Positions 1 through 6,793 of a stretch of 9,650 nucleotides of DNA are shown here, piece by piece; position 1 is the stretch's first letter, and every line of letters starts with the position of its first letter. Location of the stretch: contig CALAIJ010000311.1 in NCBI GenBank assembly GCA_937923365.1, forward strand, positions 1 through 9,650, read 5' to 3'. Both the position numbers and the translations under genes were made by a program. The notes below the pieces were generated by a model. It saw only the letters and a program-made list of their open reading frames with translations, made no database searches and was not told the origin of the DNA. This stretch comes from an uncultured Sulfitobacter sp. (GTDB lineage: Bacteria; Pseudomonadota; Alphaproteobacteria; Rhodobacterales; Rhodobacteraceae).

Positions 1-1143
1 CCATCCGGCATGGGCCATGGTGGCGGCCTGATCGGGGGCAATGAGGCGGGACACGGCAGTGCCAAGGGCTGCGGCATCATTGACGATGCGTGCAGCACCC
101 GCAGCGGCCAGCCGCGAATAGGATGGCAGATAGGAATGCACTTTGGGGCCATACAGAATGGCAGAGCCGAGGGCTGCCGCCTCGAACGGATCACAGGTCT
201 TTTGACCGTTCACCAGCGAAGAGCCAAGGAAAGAAACAGGCGAGACGCGGTAGAACAATCCGCGGTCGCGGCTGTCCTCGACGATCATGACTTGAGTGCT
301 TTCGTCGGGCTCTCCGTCTTCTTCCCAATGGATGACATCGAATCCGTCGTCGGCGGTCTGCAAGGCGACGTCCTGTGCCTGATCGGGCGCGGCAACGTTG
401 AGGATCAACAACAAGCGGTGCGACAGGCGCAGCGCATGACGGTGGGCGGCCAGAACGATGCTGACCTCTTCGGGTTGCACGGTGGCGGCAAACCAGACGG
501 GGCGTCCGCCCAAGGCCTCTGACATGTCGGTCAGGTCACTGTCGGGGCACGGCAGTGCCTGCCCGCCTGCCATCAAGGGGGCCGTGACCTCGATGGACTT
601 GGCGGGCAGCCCCATCTTGACCAACCGCTTCTTGCCCGCGGCCGAGCGTGCGAGGATATGGGTGAACTGCCGCAAAAGCGAAGCGGCCAGATCAGGCAAC
701 CAGCGATCCCGACGCCCGTCAAAGCCGGAAGCATCGGCATCCAGCAGGATCATCGGGCATCCACGCTCGGCAGCCTCGAACACCAGATTGGGCCGCAAGG
801 CACCCCAGACCCACAGACAGGTGTCAGGCTGCCAGTGATCCAGAAAGGCGGCGACATCGTCGGGATGCTCCCCGGGGGGCGCGTCAAAGAGGATCAGATG
901 CTCGGGATGCGGATTGCGCCGTGCTGGGCTGGTGATGCCGCCTTGGGTGATCATCACACTCAGGCCCGAGCGCAGGGCACAGAGCCGCGCGGCCAGATCA
1001 AGCAGCGCCAGCAGGCCCTCAGGCTCGCCCGCGTGAATCCACAGCAGTTCCCCTGTAGGGCGCGGCACGGCGGGGGCCGTGTCTGCCACATCCGTCCGCC
1101 GGGCCAGCGCCCGGTACGCCGTCAGCCCCAGCGACCGCGCCAT
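1..1143 (-). CDS. waaA: Kdo transferase-like glycosyltransferase (WaaA/KdtA family), 3' end off the left edge
   Basis: Members of this family move Kdo from CMP-Kdo onto the lipid A precursor at the cytoplasmic face of the inner membrane. From the ATG at 1143, 381 codons are open with no stop, so the C-terminus is missing. The order of landmarks fits the family: WIHAGEPEG (35-43) where WaaA has its HxxSxGE motif, ALRPNL (115-120) where it has ELWPNL, and FLGSSL then DPFEAAALG (305-326) where it has FxGGSL and NPLEPAALG. Several key residues differ: no SxGE, no Glu before the RPN segment, NVAAPD (249-254) in place of PRHPER, and no GGHN. The fold is clear but Kdo transfer activity is not assured. 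It starts 6 bases after the DUF4170 stop with only a weak ribosome binding site, suggesting translational coupling as the last visible gene of the pmbA operon. In related bacteria lpxK often follows, which would lie outside this window (inference). Confidence 0.8.
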   Translation of the reverse strand, partial: MARSLGLTAYRALARRTDVADTAPAVPRPTGELLWIHAGEPEGLLALLDLAARLCALRSGLSVMITQGGITSPARRNPHPEHLILFDAPPGEHPDDVAAFLDHWQPDTCLWVWGALRPNLVFEAAERGCPMILLDADASGFDGRRDRWLPDLAASLLRQFTHILARSAAGKKRLVKMGLPAKSIEVTAPLMAGGQALPCPDSDLTDMSEALGGRPVWFAATVQPEEVSIVLAAHRHALRLSHRLLLILNVAAPDQAQDVALQTADDGFDVIHWEEDGEPDESTQVMIVEDSRDRGLFYRVSPVSFLGSSLVNGQKTCDPFEAAALGSAILYGPKVHSYLPSYSRLAAAGAARIVNDAAALGTAVSRLIAPDQAATMAHAGW

Positions 1144-1149
1144 GCGGGT

Positions 1150-1392
1150 TTAGCCCAGCTCTTCGGTAGAAGACGCAGGGGCCTCTTCATCGCGCAGGCG
1201 GTGCAGGTGGGCAATGAAATAGCGCATGTGGGCATTGTCCACGGTGCGCTGGGCTTCGTTCTTCCACGCGTCATAGGCGGTGGCATAATCGGGGAAGATA
1301 CCGACGATATGGATGTCATCGACGTTCTTGAAGACGTTCTCGCTGGGGTTCACCAGCTCTCCGCCGAAAACAAGGTGCAGGCGTTGGGTCAT
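1150..1392 (-). CDS. DUF4170 family protein of unknown function
   Basis: This is an 80-residue cytoplasmic protein with no signal peptide or membrane segment. I recognise the DUF4170 pattern: an N-terminal strand ending in VFGGEL, then the V(D/N)DIHIVGIFPDYATAYDAWKN block, then a MRYFIAHLHRL helix near the C-terminus. The reading frame is open upstream to another ATG at 1455, but that one lies inside the cysQ gene. The ATG at 1392 is preferred because AGGA lies 8 bases before it and the family begins there. The gene sits 55 bases after cysQ and 6 bases before the waaA-like gene, in the same operon. No function is established for the family. Its repeated placement beside lipid A/Kdo genes in alphaproteobacteria suggests an accessory role in that pathway, which is inference only. 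Confidence 0.85.
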   Translation of the reverse strand: MTQRLHLVFGGELVNPSENVFKNVDDIHIVGIFPDYATAYDAWKNEAQRTVDNAHMRYFIAHLHRLRDEEAPASSTEELG

Positions 1393-1447
1393 GGGTTTGG
1401 TCCTTTGGGTCCTGAGTATTGCCGTCTTGGGTATCAGATGGGCCGCG

Positions 1448-2224
1448 TCACGCAAGGGCCTGCGTCAGCAGCCCGTGACCGCAGGCACTGCCTGCAACGA
1501 TCCCGTCAAAGCGCGGATCGGCGTTGTTATAGACCAGTTGCGCAGCCTTTCGGTCAGAGGCACCGCCGCCCGCTTCGGTCACGATCAGCGTGCCTGCGGC
1601 GATGTCCCATTCCCACGTGGGCCGGATGGTCAGCATTCCGTCATAGCGCCCTTCTGCAACCAGCGACAAACGGTAGGCCAGCGACGGCCGATAGCTGCGC
1701 TTGAACGTGGGCGTGGCCCCGCCCTGCCAATGCTCGGCCAGCAGCGCGGGCTTGGCGGCCAGCACGGTCATGTTCTGCACGGTACATTCGCCGGACGCGC
1801 GGATGGGCGTACCGTTGAGCGTGGCCCCTTGCCCCAAGGCTGCGGCATAAAGCTTGTCGCGCATGGGCAGATAGACGACGGCAGCGGTGATCTGCCCGCG
1901 CTCGGCCACGGCGATGGAATGGGCCCATGTGTTGGACCCTTCGACAAAGCTGCGGGTGCCGTCGATGGGATCGACGATGAACACGCGATCCGCCTTCAGC
2001 CGCGCGGTGCCGTCCTCGGTCTCCTCTGACAGCCAGCCGTAGTCGGGGCGCGCCAGCCGCAGGGTGGATTGCAGCAGATCGTTGACGGCCAGATCGGCCT
2101 CGGTGACGGGGCCTGCCCCACCGGGCTTGTCCCATGCCTTTGCCGTGGCACCGGTAAAGCTGGTGGCCACGCGTCCCGCCATGCGGGCGGCATCGATCAA
2201 CAGCGGCAGATCATGCACCGGCAA
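1448..2224 (-). CDS. cysQ: 3'(2'),5'-bisphosphate nucleotidase / inositol monophosphatase family protein
   Basis: A 258-residue, Mg-dependent phosphatase of the inositol monophosphatase superfamily, close to the usual length. All metal-binding motifs are present: PVTEAD (39-44), the LSEET glutamate pair (Glu67-Glu68), the DPIDGT motif (85-90) and WEWDIAAG (204-211), where Asp207 is the conserved late metal ligand. The spacing and the AGG run after WD fit CysQ, which removes the 3'-phosphate from 3'-phosphoadenosine 5'-phosphate, a by-product of sulfate activation. Inositol-1-phosphatase activity cannot be excluded from sequence. The protein has no signal peptide and should be cytoplasmic. The start is TTG at 2224, with GGAG 7 bases upstream inside the end of pmbA. 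The two genes overlap by 14 bases, so translation is probably coupled. Confidence 0.88.
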   Translation of the reverse strand: MPVHDLPLLIDAARMAGRVATSFTGATAKAWDKPGGAGPVTEADLAVNDLLQSTLRLARPDYGWLSEETEDGTARLKADRVFIVDPIDGTRSFVEGSNTWAHSIAVAERGQITAAVVYLPMRDKLYAAALGQGATLNGTPIRASGECTVQNMTVLAAKPALLAEHWQGGATPTFKRSYRPSLAYRLSLVAEGRYDGMLTIRPTWEWDIAAGTLIVTEAGGGASDRKAAQLVYNNADPRFDGIVAGSACGHGLLTQALA

Positions 2225-3557
2225 GGGTCATCTCCGTCACCAGTAAGGAAGGCACAACGCGGCTCAGATGCGTGCGCGCATCATTGGCGGGGATCACACC
2301 GCGCAGCATCTCGCGTAGATTGCCCGCGATGGTGCATTCGTTGATGGCATGCGTGACCTCCCCGTTCTCGACCCACAGGCCCGCCGCCCCGCGCGAATAA
2401 TCGCCCGTATTGGGGTTGATGGTGGAACCAATCATGGAGGTGACCAACAGCCCCGTGCCCATCTGGGCAATCAGGTCGGCGCGGGTCTGGGTGCCTTGCG
2501 TCAGGGCGGTATTCCACGTGGCAGGCGACGGGCCGGAGGACACGCCGCGTGCGGCATTGCCTGTGGGGTCCAGCCCCAGCTTGCGGGCGTTGGCCAGATC
2601 GAGCGTCCAGCCTTGCAAGACACCGTCCTCGACGATGGCGCGGCGGGCGGTGGGCAGGCCTTCGGCATCAAAGGGCCGCGACCCGCTGGCGCGGGGGCGG
2701 TGCGGGTCCTCGATCAGGGACAGCGTGTCGGGCAAGACCTGCTGCCCCATTGCATTGCGTAACCACGAGGCTCCGCGCGCCACAGCCGCCCCGTTGATCG
2801 CGGCCAGCAAGTGACCGATCAGCGTGGAGGAGATGCGTTCGTCAAAGAGCACCGGATAGGTCCCCGTCGGCGGCTTGCGCGCATCTATCCGCTGCAAGGC
2901 GCGGGTGGCAGCCGTCTTGCCGATGTCACCTGCGTCTCGCAGGTCGGACTGGAACGTGCGGCTGTCGCCGTCATAGTCGCGTTCCATGTCGGCACCGGTG
3001 CCCGCAATGGCGACGCAGGACAGCCCGCGCGAGGTACGGCTATATCCGCCTTCGAACCCGTTGGAGGCGGCAAGCCAGACGCTTTGCTCGCTATAGCCCG
3101 CGCTGGCGGATTGCACCTGAGAGATGCCTTTGACTGCAAGGGCTGCGGCCTCGGCGCGTGCGGCATCGTCTTGCAGGGCGGCGGGGGTCGGCTCTGCTGC
3201 GGGGTCATGCAGTTCAAGCGTATGCGCGTCGTAAGCGCGGGCCAGCTGGTCTGGGTCTGCAAGCCCTGCATAGGGGTCCTCTGGCGCTTCTTGCGCCATG
3301 GCAACGGCGCGGGCGGCCATTTCGTCGATGGTGCGCTGTGACGTGTCGGAGGCGGAGACATTGGCCACGCGCTTGCCCACAAAGACCCGCAATCCGATGT
3401 CGATCCCTTCGGCGCGTTCTGCCTGTTCAAGCGCGTTGCCGCGCACGTCGACCGACACGGATGTGGCATCAACCGCCATTGCGTCGGCAGCATCTGCGCC
3501 TGCGGCTTTAGCGGCGTGCAACAGCGATTTGGTCAGCGCGGAAAGGGGCTGTGTCAT
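2211..3557 (-). CDS. pmbA: TldE/PmbA family protein (TldD/PmbA peptidase complex subunit)
   Basis: This 448-residue protein matches E. coli PmbA (TldE) in length and along the whole chain. TldE partners TldD to form a cytoplasmic protease chamber that trims peptides such as microcin B17 precursor and the antitoxin CcdA. TldE itself lacks the metal-binding HExxxH site, and none is seen here, so this is the E-type and not the D-type subunit. Landmarks are GIDIGLRVF (51-59), DMERDY (190-195), RPFDAEGLPTARR (294-306), ARKLGLDPTGNA (324-335), GSTINPNTGDYSRGAAG (377-393) and the terminal EMTLAGA. The ATG at 3557 has GGAG 9 bases upstream, inside a small hairpin. It is the first gene of a minus-strand operon with cysQ, DUF4170 and the waaA-like gene. 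No tldD is in the window. Confidence 0.92.
   Translation of the reverse strand: MTQPLSALTKSLLHAAKAAGADAADAMAVDATSVSVDVRGNALEQAERAEGIDIGLRVFVGKRVANVSASDTSQRTIDEMAARAVAMAQEAPEDPYAGLADPDQLARAYDAHTLELHDPAAEPTPAALQDDAARAEAAALAVKGISQVQSASAGYSEQSVWLAASNGFEGGYSRTSRGLSCVAIAGTGADMERDYDGDSRTFQSDLRDAGDIGKTAATRALQRIDARKPPTGTYPVLFDERISSTLIGHLLAAINGAAVARGASWLRNAMGQQVLPDTLSLIEDPHRPRASGSRPFDAEGLPTARRAIVEDGVLQGWTLDLANARKLGLDPTGNAARGVSSGPSPATWNTALTQGTQTRADLIAQMGTGLLVTSMIGSTINPNTGDYSRGAAGLWVENGEVTHAINECTIAGNLREMLRGVIPANDARTHLSRVVPSLLVTEMTLAGA
2232..2235 (-). promoter_or_regulatory. Ribosome binding site deciding the TTG start of cysQ
   Basis: The minus strand reads GGAG 7 bases before TTG at 2224. The only other early start in frame, GTG at 2218, would sit 13 bases from this GGAG, which is too far. 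No ATG in this frame lies near the beginning of the conserved domain. The site lies within the last codons of pmbA. Confidence 0.6.
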
Positions 3558-3564
3558 GAAGGCA

Positions 3565-3584
3565 GGCTCCGTTTGGTGGGAGCC
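3565..3584 (-). promoter_or_regulatory. Hairpin in the pmbA leader that includes the ribosome binding site
   Basis: On the minus strand GGCTCC and GGAGCC form a perfect 6-base-pair GC-rich stem with an 8-base loop. The GGAG Shine-Dalgarno sequence of pmbA lies in the downstream arm. If formed in the mRNA, the stem would hide the ribosome binding site and lower translation of the first gene of the operon. It could also be chance, because the stem is short. Confidence 0.4.
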
Positions 3585-3587
3585 ACA

Positions 3588-3616
3588 CAGGTAATGCCCG
3601 CGCCATGGCAGAGCAA
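3588..3616 (-). promoter_or_regulatory. Possible promoter of the pmbA-cysQ-DUF4170-waaA operon
   Basis: The minus strand has TTGCTC, a 17-base spacer and TACCTG, ending about 30 bases before the pmbA start. The match to the -35/-10 consensus is modest. A promoter is expected here because the upstream gene ends in an intrinsic terminator at 3621-3655. Confidence 0.25.
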
Positions 3617-3620
3617 GGGC

Positions 3621-3655
3621 GAAACCAAAAAGGGCGCAGCCTTGGCCGCGCCCTT
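3621..3655 (-). terminator. Intrinsic terminator of the DUF2125 gene
   Basis: Read on the minus strand, AAGGGCGC and GCGCCCTT form a perfect 8-base-pair stem (3648-3655 with 3630-3637) around a 10-base loop. It is followed by a T-rich run, TTTTGGTTTC. It lies 23 bases beyond the DUF2125 stop codon and insulates that gene from pmbA downstream on the same strand. Confidence 0.8.
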
Positions 3656-3678
3656 GGGGAATGTGTCGGTGGCTGCGC

Positions 3679-5196
3679 TTACTTGATGCGCTGGCCGTTG
3701 GCGAGGATCTGACCTTCCTCGTTGAACTCCACCTTGGATTTCAGCGTGTCAGGACCGTCGCCGGGAACGGCAAACAGGCCCATCATCATGCGCGCGCCCA
3801 TGGCTTGCTGCTCCGGCAGCAGACCCATGGCGACCAGCTTGTCCAGCAGACCGTTGGCCCCTGCCAGATCAACGTTGATCGCGCCGACGGGCTTGGGCAT
3901 GCCGTCATAGGTGGTGGTGTCGGAGTTATCAAAGGCAAAGTCGCCGGAGCCTTCGAGCTTGGCACCCACCGCGTCGACCAAGACCTTGTCGAGGGTGAGC
4001 GTCTGCAATTCACCGGGAACGTCAGCGTTTGCCGTGGCTTCAGGGTCCATGATGTCGACAAGCATGGTGGCCTTGCCGGAAAGGTCCATTTCGATTGTCG
4101 CAGGATCGCGCGGCAATTGCGACGTGGGATCAAACAGCGACCAGATCAGGTCGGACATCTCGAAATCGGCCATGGTCAGGCCAAAGGCGAAATCCTGTGG
4201 CGCGTCGGACGCGCTGATGGGCATGGCGAGTTTGAAGGCGCTCTTGGCCATGCTGAGGTCAACAGGGAAGGGCAGGGTTGCCACCTGCACGTTGACCTTC
4301 ACATCGTTCTGGGTGACGTCATAGGCCAGCGTTTGCGCGCCCATCTTGACGCCAAGCGCGCCCCCTGCCGACGAGGTCGTGGCCGCGAAGTTGCCGTTCT
4401 CGGGGTCGGTGACATTCATCTGGGAATTGCCGCCTGTGTAGCTGAACGTGCCATCGACGGCGAAGCCCGCCTTGAGCATGGCGGCCATGTCGGCGTAGTC
4501 GATGTTCATCGGGATTGCGCCGCCGCCGTCAAAGGCCACGCCTTGGATACCGCCAGTGGCCTTGATCTTGACCGCCTCCTGAGGGTTGTCGATGTTGACG
4601 TCATAGGTCATCGACGCAATCGCGCCGGACTGCACATAGCTGCGCAAGGAACCGATGGTCATCTTGGTGGTGCTGCTGACGCCGGTGCCGACAACATTGA
4701 TCTTGGCGTTTTCCTCACCGAAGGTTTCGCCGTCTGCGATCAGTTCGTCGAGGTTCACAGCGATGCTGTCTGCACTGTAGTCATAGGTCATCTCTTCGGG
4801 GGAGCCGCTGGCGCGCATGACCTGACCGGACTGGGTATAGCTCATCGACAATTTGACGGGATCTGCGCCGCCGACGGGCGAAATGTCGACCACGATGGGC
4901 ATCACGTCGGGGATCAGGATGTTAACCGCGCCGCCGTCCTGCTGGAAGGTCATGCTGCCCATGGTCATGGTCGCGGTGCCTTCGCCTTCGGGGATCTCAA
5001 TCAGCATGGTGATGTCGCTGACGGTCAGATCATCGCCGTTGGCGGTCTCTGTGGCGCTCATGGTGTAGCCCATGCTTTGCATGTACGTTTTCCAATCGCC
5101 CCAGACTTGTGCGGCGGTCACATCTGCAAAAGCTGTCTGCGCCAGCAACAATGCAGGCAGGGAGAGGCTGAAACGGGTGAGGGCAATACGGGTCAT
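3679..5196 (-). CDS. Exported DUF2125 domain protein
   Basis: This 505-residue protein begins with a clear Sec signal peptide: Arg3 and Arg8, a hydrophobic stretch at 9-19, and a probable cut after AFA (24). The mature form therefore starts near DVTAAQVW and should be periplasmic. The mature chain has no further membrane segment, is acidic, and shows many alternating strand-like stretches rich in Thr, Met, Val and Asp, consistent with an extended beta structure. I recognise it as the DUF2125 type of Rhodobacterales from the DVTAAQVWGDWK opening and the ILANGQRI ending. Its biochemical role is unknown. An envelope lipid- or ligand-binding role would be a guess from location and beta content. 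The ATG at 5196 has AAGGA 7 bases upstream. It appears to be a single-gene transcription unit ending in the terminator at 3621-3655. Confidence 0.85.
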   Translation of the reverse strand: MTRIALTRFSLSLPALLLAQTAFADVTAAQVWGDWKTYMQSMGYTMSATETANGDDLTVSDITMLIEIPEGEGTATMTMGSMTFQQDGGAVNILIPDVMPIVVDISPVGGADPVKLSMSYTQSGQVMRASGSPEEMTYDYSADSIAVNLDELIADGETFGEENAKINVVGTGVSSTTKMTIGSLRSYVQSGAIASMTYDVNIDNPQEAVKIKATGGIQGVAFDGGGAIPMNIDYADMAAMLKAGFAVDGTFSYTGGNSQMNVTDPENGNFAATTSSAGGALGVKMGAQTLAYDVTQNDVKVNVQVATLPFPVDLSMAKSAFKLAMPISASDAPQDFAFGLTMADFEMSDLIWSLFDPTSQLPRDPATIEMDLSGKATMLVDIMDPEATANADVPGELQTLTLDKVLVDAVGAKLEGSGDFAFDNSDTTTYDGMPKPVGAINVDLAGANGLLDKLVAMGLLPEQQAMGARMMMGLFAVPGDGPDTLKSKVEFNEEGQILANGQRIK

Positions 5197-5233
5197 GCAA
5201 AATTCCTTTTCGAAGCGAGGGCTCTATTTGTGC

Positions 5234-5265
5234 GATAGACTCTGTTAATCGGGTTGAGGCGTCAA
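5234..5265 (-). promoter_or_regulatory. Possible promoter of the DUF2125 gene
   Basis: The minus strand carries TTGACG (5260-5265), a good -35 match, followed after about 20 bases by TCTATC (5234-5239), a poor -10 at an overlong spacing. It sits about 40 bases before the gene start. The 185-base region between the divergent DUF2125 and dehydrogenase genes (5197-5381) must hold promoters for both, but I see no convincing plus-strand promoter and no operator-like palindrome. Confidence 0.25.
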
Positions 5266-5381
5266 GCGGTTCTATGCCGCAGCCCCTGAGGTCTGGACCC
5301 CCGTCGCACCAAGGCTTACCTAAACAGCGAACGCGCTGGTTATGGTGCGCAGAAACGGCAGAAAACAGGGAGTTTTCAGAG

Positions 5382-6137
5382 ATGACAGCGGATTTGACAG
5401 GCAAAACTGTGATGATCACGGGGGCCAGCCGTGGGATTGGTGCGGCGGCTGCGCGGGAATTCGCCGCTTTGGGCGCGCATGTCGCCCTGCTGGCCCGCAG
5501 CCAGGAGGCCATCGCGGATCTTCAGTGCGAAATCGGTGACAACGCCATCGCCATCCCCTGCAATGTTGCGCGCTACGGCGAGATATCCGCCGCGGTGGAG
5601 ACGACCGTGCAGGCCTTTGGCGGGCTGGACGTGCTGATCAACAACGCGGGCGTCGTAGAACCCATTGGCCGCATCGAGGATATGGACCCCGACGGCTGGG
5701 GTCAGGTGATCGACATCAACCTCAAGGGGGTGTTCAACGGCATTCACGCGGCGTTACCGGCGTTGCGGGCGCGGGGCGGCGGCTCGGTGCTGACGATCTC
5801 TTCGGGGGCGGCGCATAATGCCATCGAAGGCTGGAGCCACTATTGCGCGTCCAAAGCGGCGGTGAACATGCTGAACCGGTCCCTGCACAAGGAAGAGGGC
5901 GGCAACGGCATCCGCGCCATCGGGCTGTCGCCCGGCACGGTCGCCACCCAGATGCAGCGCGAGATCAAGGCGTCGGGCATCAACCCCGTCAGCCAGTTGG
6001 ACTGGGAGGATCACATCCCGCCGGAATGGCCTGCCAAATGCCTTGCATGGATGTGCAGCACGGACGCGGACCGCTATTGCGGCGAGGAAATTTCCCTGCG
6101 CGATGACGCCATTCGCAGCGCGGTCGGCCTGACATGA
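5382..6137 (+). CDS. Short-chain dehydrogenase/reductase (SDR family)
   Basis: A 251-residue classical SDR, the usual length, using NAD(P)H. The Rossmann motif TGASRGIG lies at 13-20, NNAG at 87-90, the active-site Asn at 113, Ser at 140-141 in ISSGAA, and Tyr154-Lys158 in YCASK. The catalytic tetrad is therefore complete. The helix-turn after PGTVATQM (substrate lid) and the C-terminal GEEISLRD strand are also typical. Arg17 in the glycine loop and Arg39 after the second strand favour NADP(H), though this is only suggestive. The ATG at 5382 is chosen over the upstream in-frame ATG at 5274 because GGAG lies 9 bases before it and the fold starts there. The stop overlaps the crotonase start by ATGA, so the two are coupled. 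A 3-hydroxyacyl or other alcohol substrate is plausible but cannot be named. Confidence 0.9.
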   Translation: MTADLTGKTVMITGASRGIGAAAAREFAALGAHVALLARSQEAIADLQCEIGDNAIAIPCNVARYGEISAAVETTVQAFGGLDVLINNAGVVEPIGRIEDMDPDGWGQVIDINLKGVFNGIHAALPALRARGGGSVLTISSGAAHNAIEGWSHYCASKAAVNMLNRSLHKEEGGNGIRAIGLSPGTVATQMQREIKASGINPVSQLDWEDHIPPEWPAKCLAWMCSTDADRYCGEEISLRDDAIRSAVGLT

Positions 6138-6736
6138 TCGATCTTGACCAGACGGGGCCGATCTGGACGGTCCGCATCAACCGCCCCGACAAGGCGAACT
6201 CTCTGACCCACGATATGCTGACCCGATTGGCAGACATCATGGACGCGGCGCAATCGGCCCGTGCCGTGATCCTGACCGGAGAGGGCCGCGTGTTCAGCGC
6301 CGGTGCCGATCTGGACGAAGCCCGCGCGGGCCTTGCCACGTCGGATGTGTGGGAACGCCTGTCGGGGGCCATCGCGGCCTTGCCCGGACTGACCATTGCG
6401 GCCCTCAACGGCACGCTGGCGGGCGGGGCCATGGGCATGGCACTGGCCTGCGACATGCGCATTGCGGTGCCTTCGGCCAAGTTCTTCTATCCGGTGATGA
6501 AGCTGGGCTTTCTGCCGCAACCGTCCGATCCGGGGCGCATGGCGGCGCTGATTGGTCCTGCGCGCACCAAGCTGATCCTGATGGGCGGACAAAAGATCAC
6601 CGCTGATGACGCGCTGGCCTTTGGTCTGATTGACAGGATCACCGATGATGTGGTGGCCGAAGCGCGCGCACTGTGCGGCGATACCGTGGCTGCAAACCCC
6701 GAGATCGCGGCAGGTATCAAAGCCCTTTGTGTCTAG
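6134..6736 (+). CDS. Crotonase-fold protein (enoyl-CoA hydratase/isomerase family), short and lacking the catalytic glutamates
   Basis: A 200-residue member of the crotonase superfamily. The N-terminal INRPDKANSL (15-24), the oxyanion-hole loop FSAGADLDE (54-62) and LAGGAMG (95-101) followed by ACDMRIA are all present, so binding of an acyl-CoA thioester is expected. The chain is about 60 residues shorter than a typical enoyl-CoA hydratase and ends soon after the GLIDRI segment, without the C-terminal helical part. The two acid-base glutamates of the rat enzyme (Glu144, Glu164) align with Gly101 and Val121, with their 20-residue spacing kept. It is therefore unlikely to be a standard hydratase. 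Isomerase, hydrolase, decarboxylase or non-catalytic roles remain possible. It starts within the dehydrogenase stop codon (ATGA overlap), and no separate promoter is expected. Confidence 0.85.
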   Translation: MIDLDQTGPIWTVRINRPDKANSLTHDMLTRLADIMDAAQSARAVILTGEGRVFSAGADLDEARAGLATSDVWERLSGAIAALPGLTIAALNGTLAGGAMGMALACDMRIAVPSAKFFYPVMKLGFLPQPSDPGRMAALIGPARTKLILMGGQKITADDALAFGLIDRITDDVVAEARALCGDTVAANPEIAAGIKALCV

Positions 6737-6753
6737 GCCTGCGGCAGCGGCGG

Positions 6754-6772
6754 GGTGGGCCGGAGGCCCACC
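6754..6772. repeat. Perfect palindrome, left half of a REP/REPIN-like pair
   Basis: GGTGGGCC and GGCCCACC form an 8-base-pair stem with a 3-base loop (GGA). It begins 17 bases after the crotonase stop. On the minus strand it is led by GTAAGGTG, the same octamer that leads the second palindrome at 6794-6812 on the plus strand. No T-run follows, so it is a poor intrinsic terminator, though it may protect mRNA 3' ends. Confidence 0.6.
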
Positions 6773-6793
6773 TTACAGGCGCAATTCTCGTAA

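Noticed and set aside
10..522. A plus-strand 170-codon frame
   Set aside because: It is antisense to the open waaA-like gene, which continues through this region on the minus strand without a stop.
658..1704. A 348-codon plus-strand frame
   Set aside because: It spans parts of three real minus-strand genes (waaA-like, DUF4170, cysQ) and its product is Arg/Gln/Gly-rich low-complexity. It is a shadow.
3661..5238. A 525-codon open frame on the plus strand, antisense to the DUF2125 gene
   Set aside because: Its product is a His/Gly/Arg/Val-rich string with no recognisable domain. The opposite strand has a signal peptide, a ribosome binding site, family motifs and a terminator. Long antisense frames are expected in GC-rich genes with strong third-position bias.
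5316..5345. Plus-strand promoter TTACCT-18-TTATGG upstream of the dehydrogenase
   Set aside because: Only about half of each hexamer matches the consensus. It is not strong enough to list as a feature.
6754..6772. Intrinsic terminator for the dehydrogenase-crotonase operon
   Set aside because: The stem is strong, but no T-run follows on the plus strand. The shared octamer with the neighbouring palindrome is better explained by a repeat pair.
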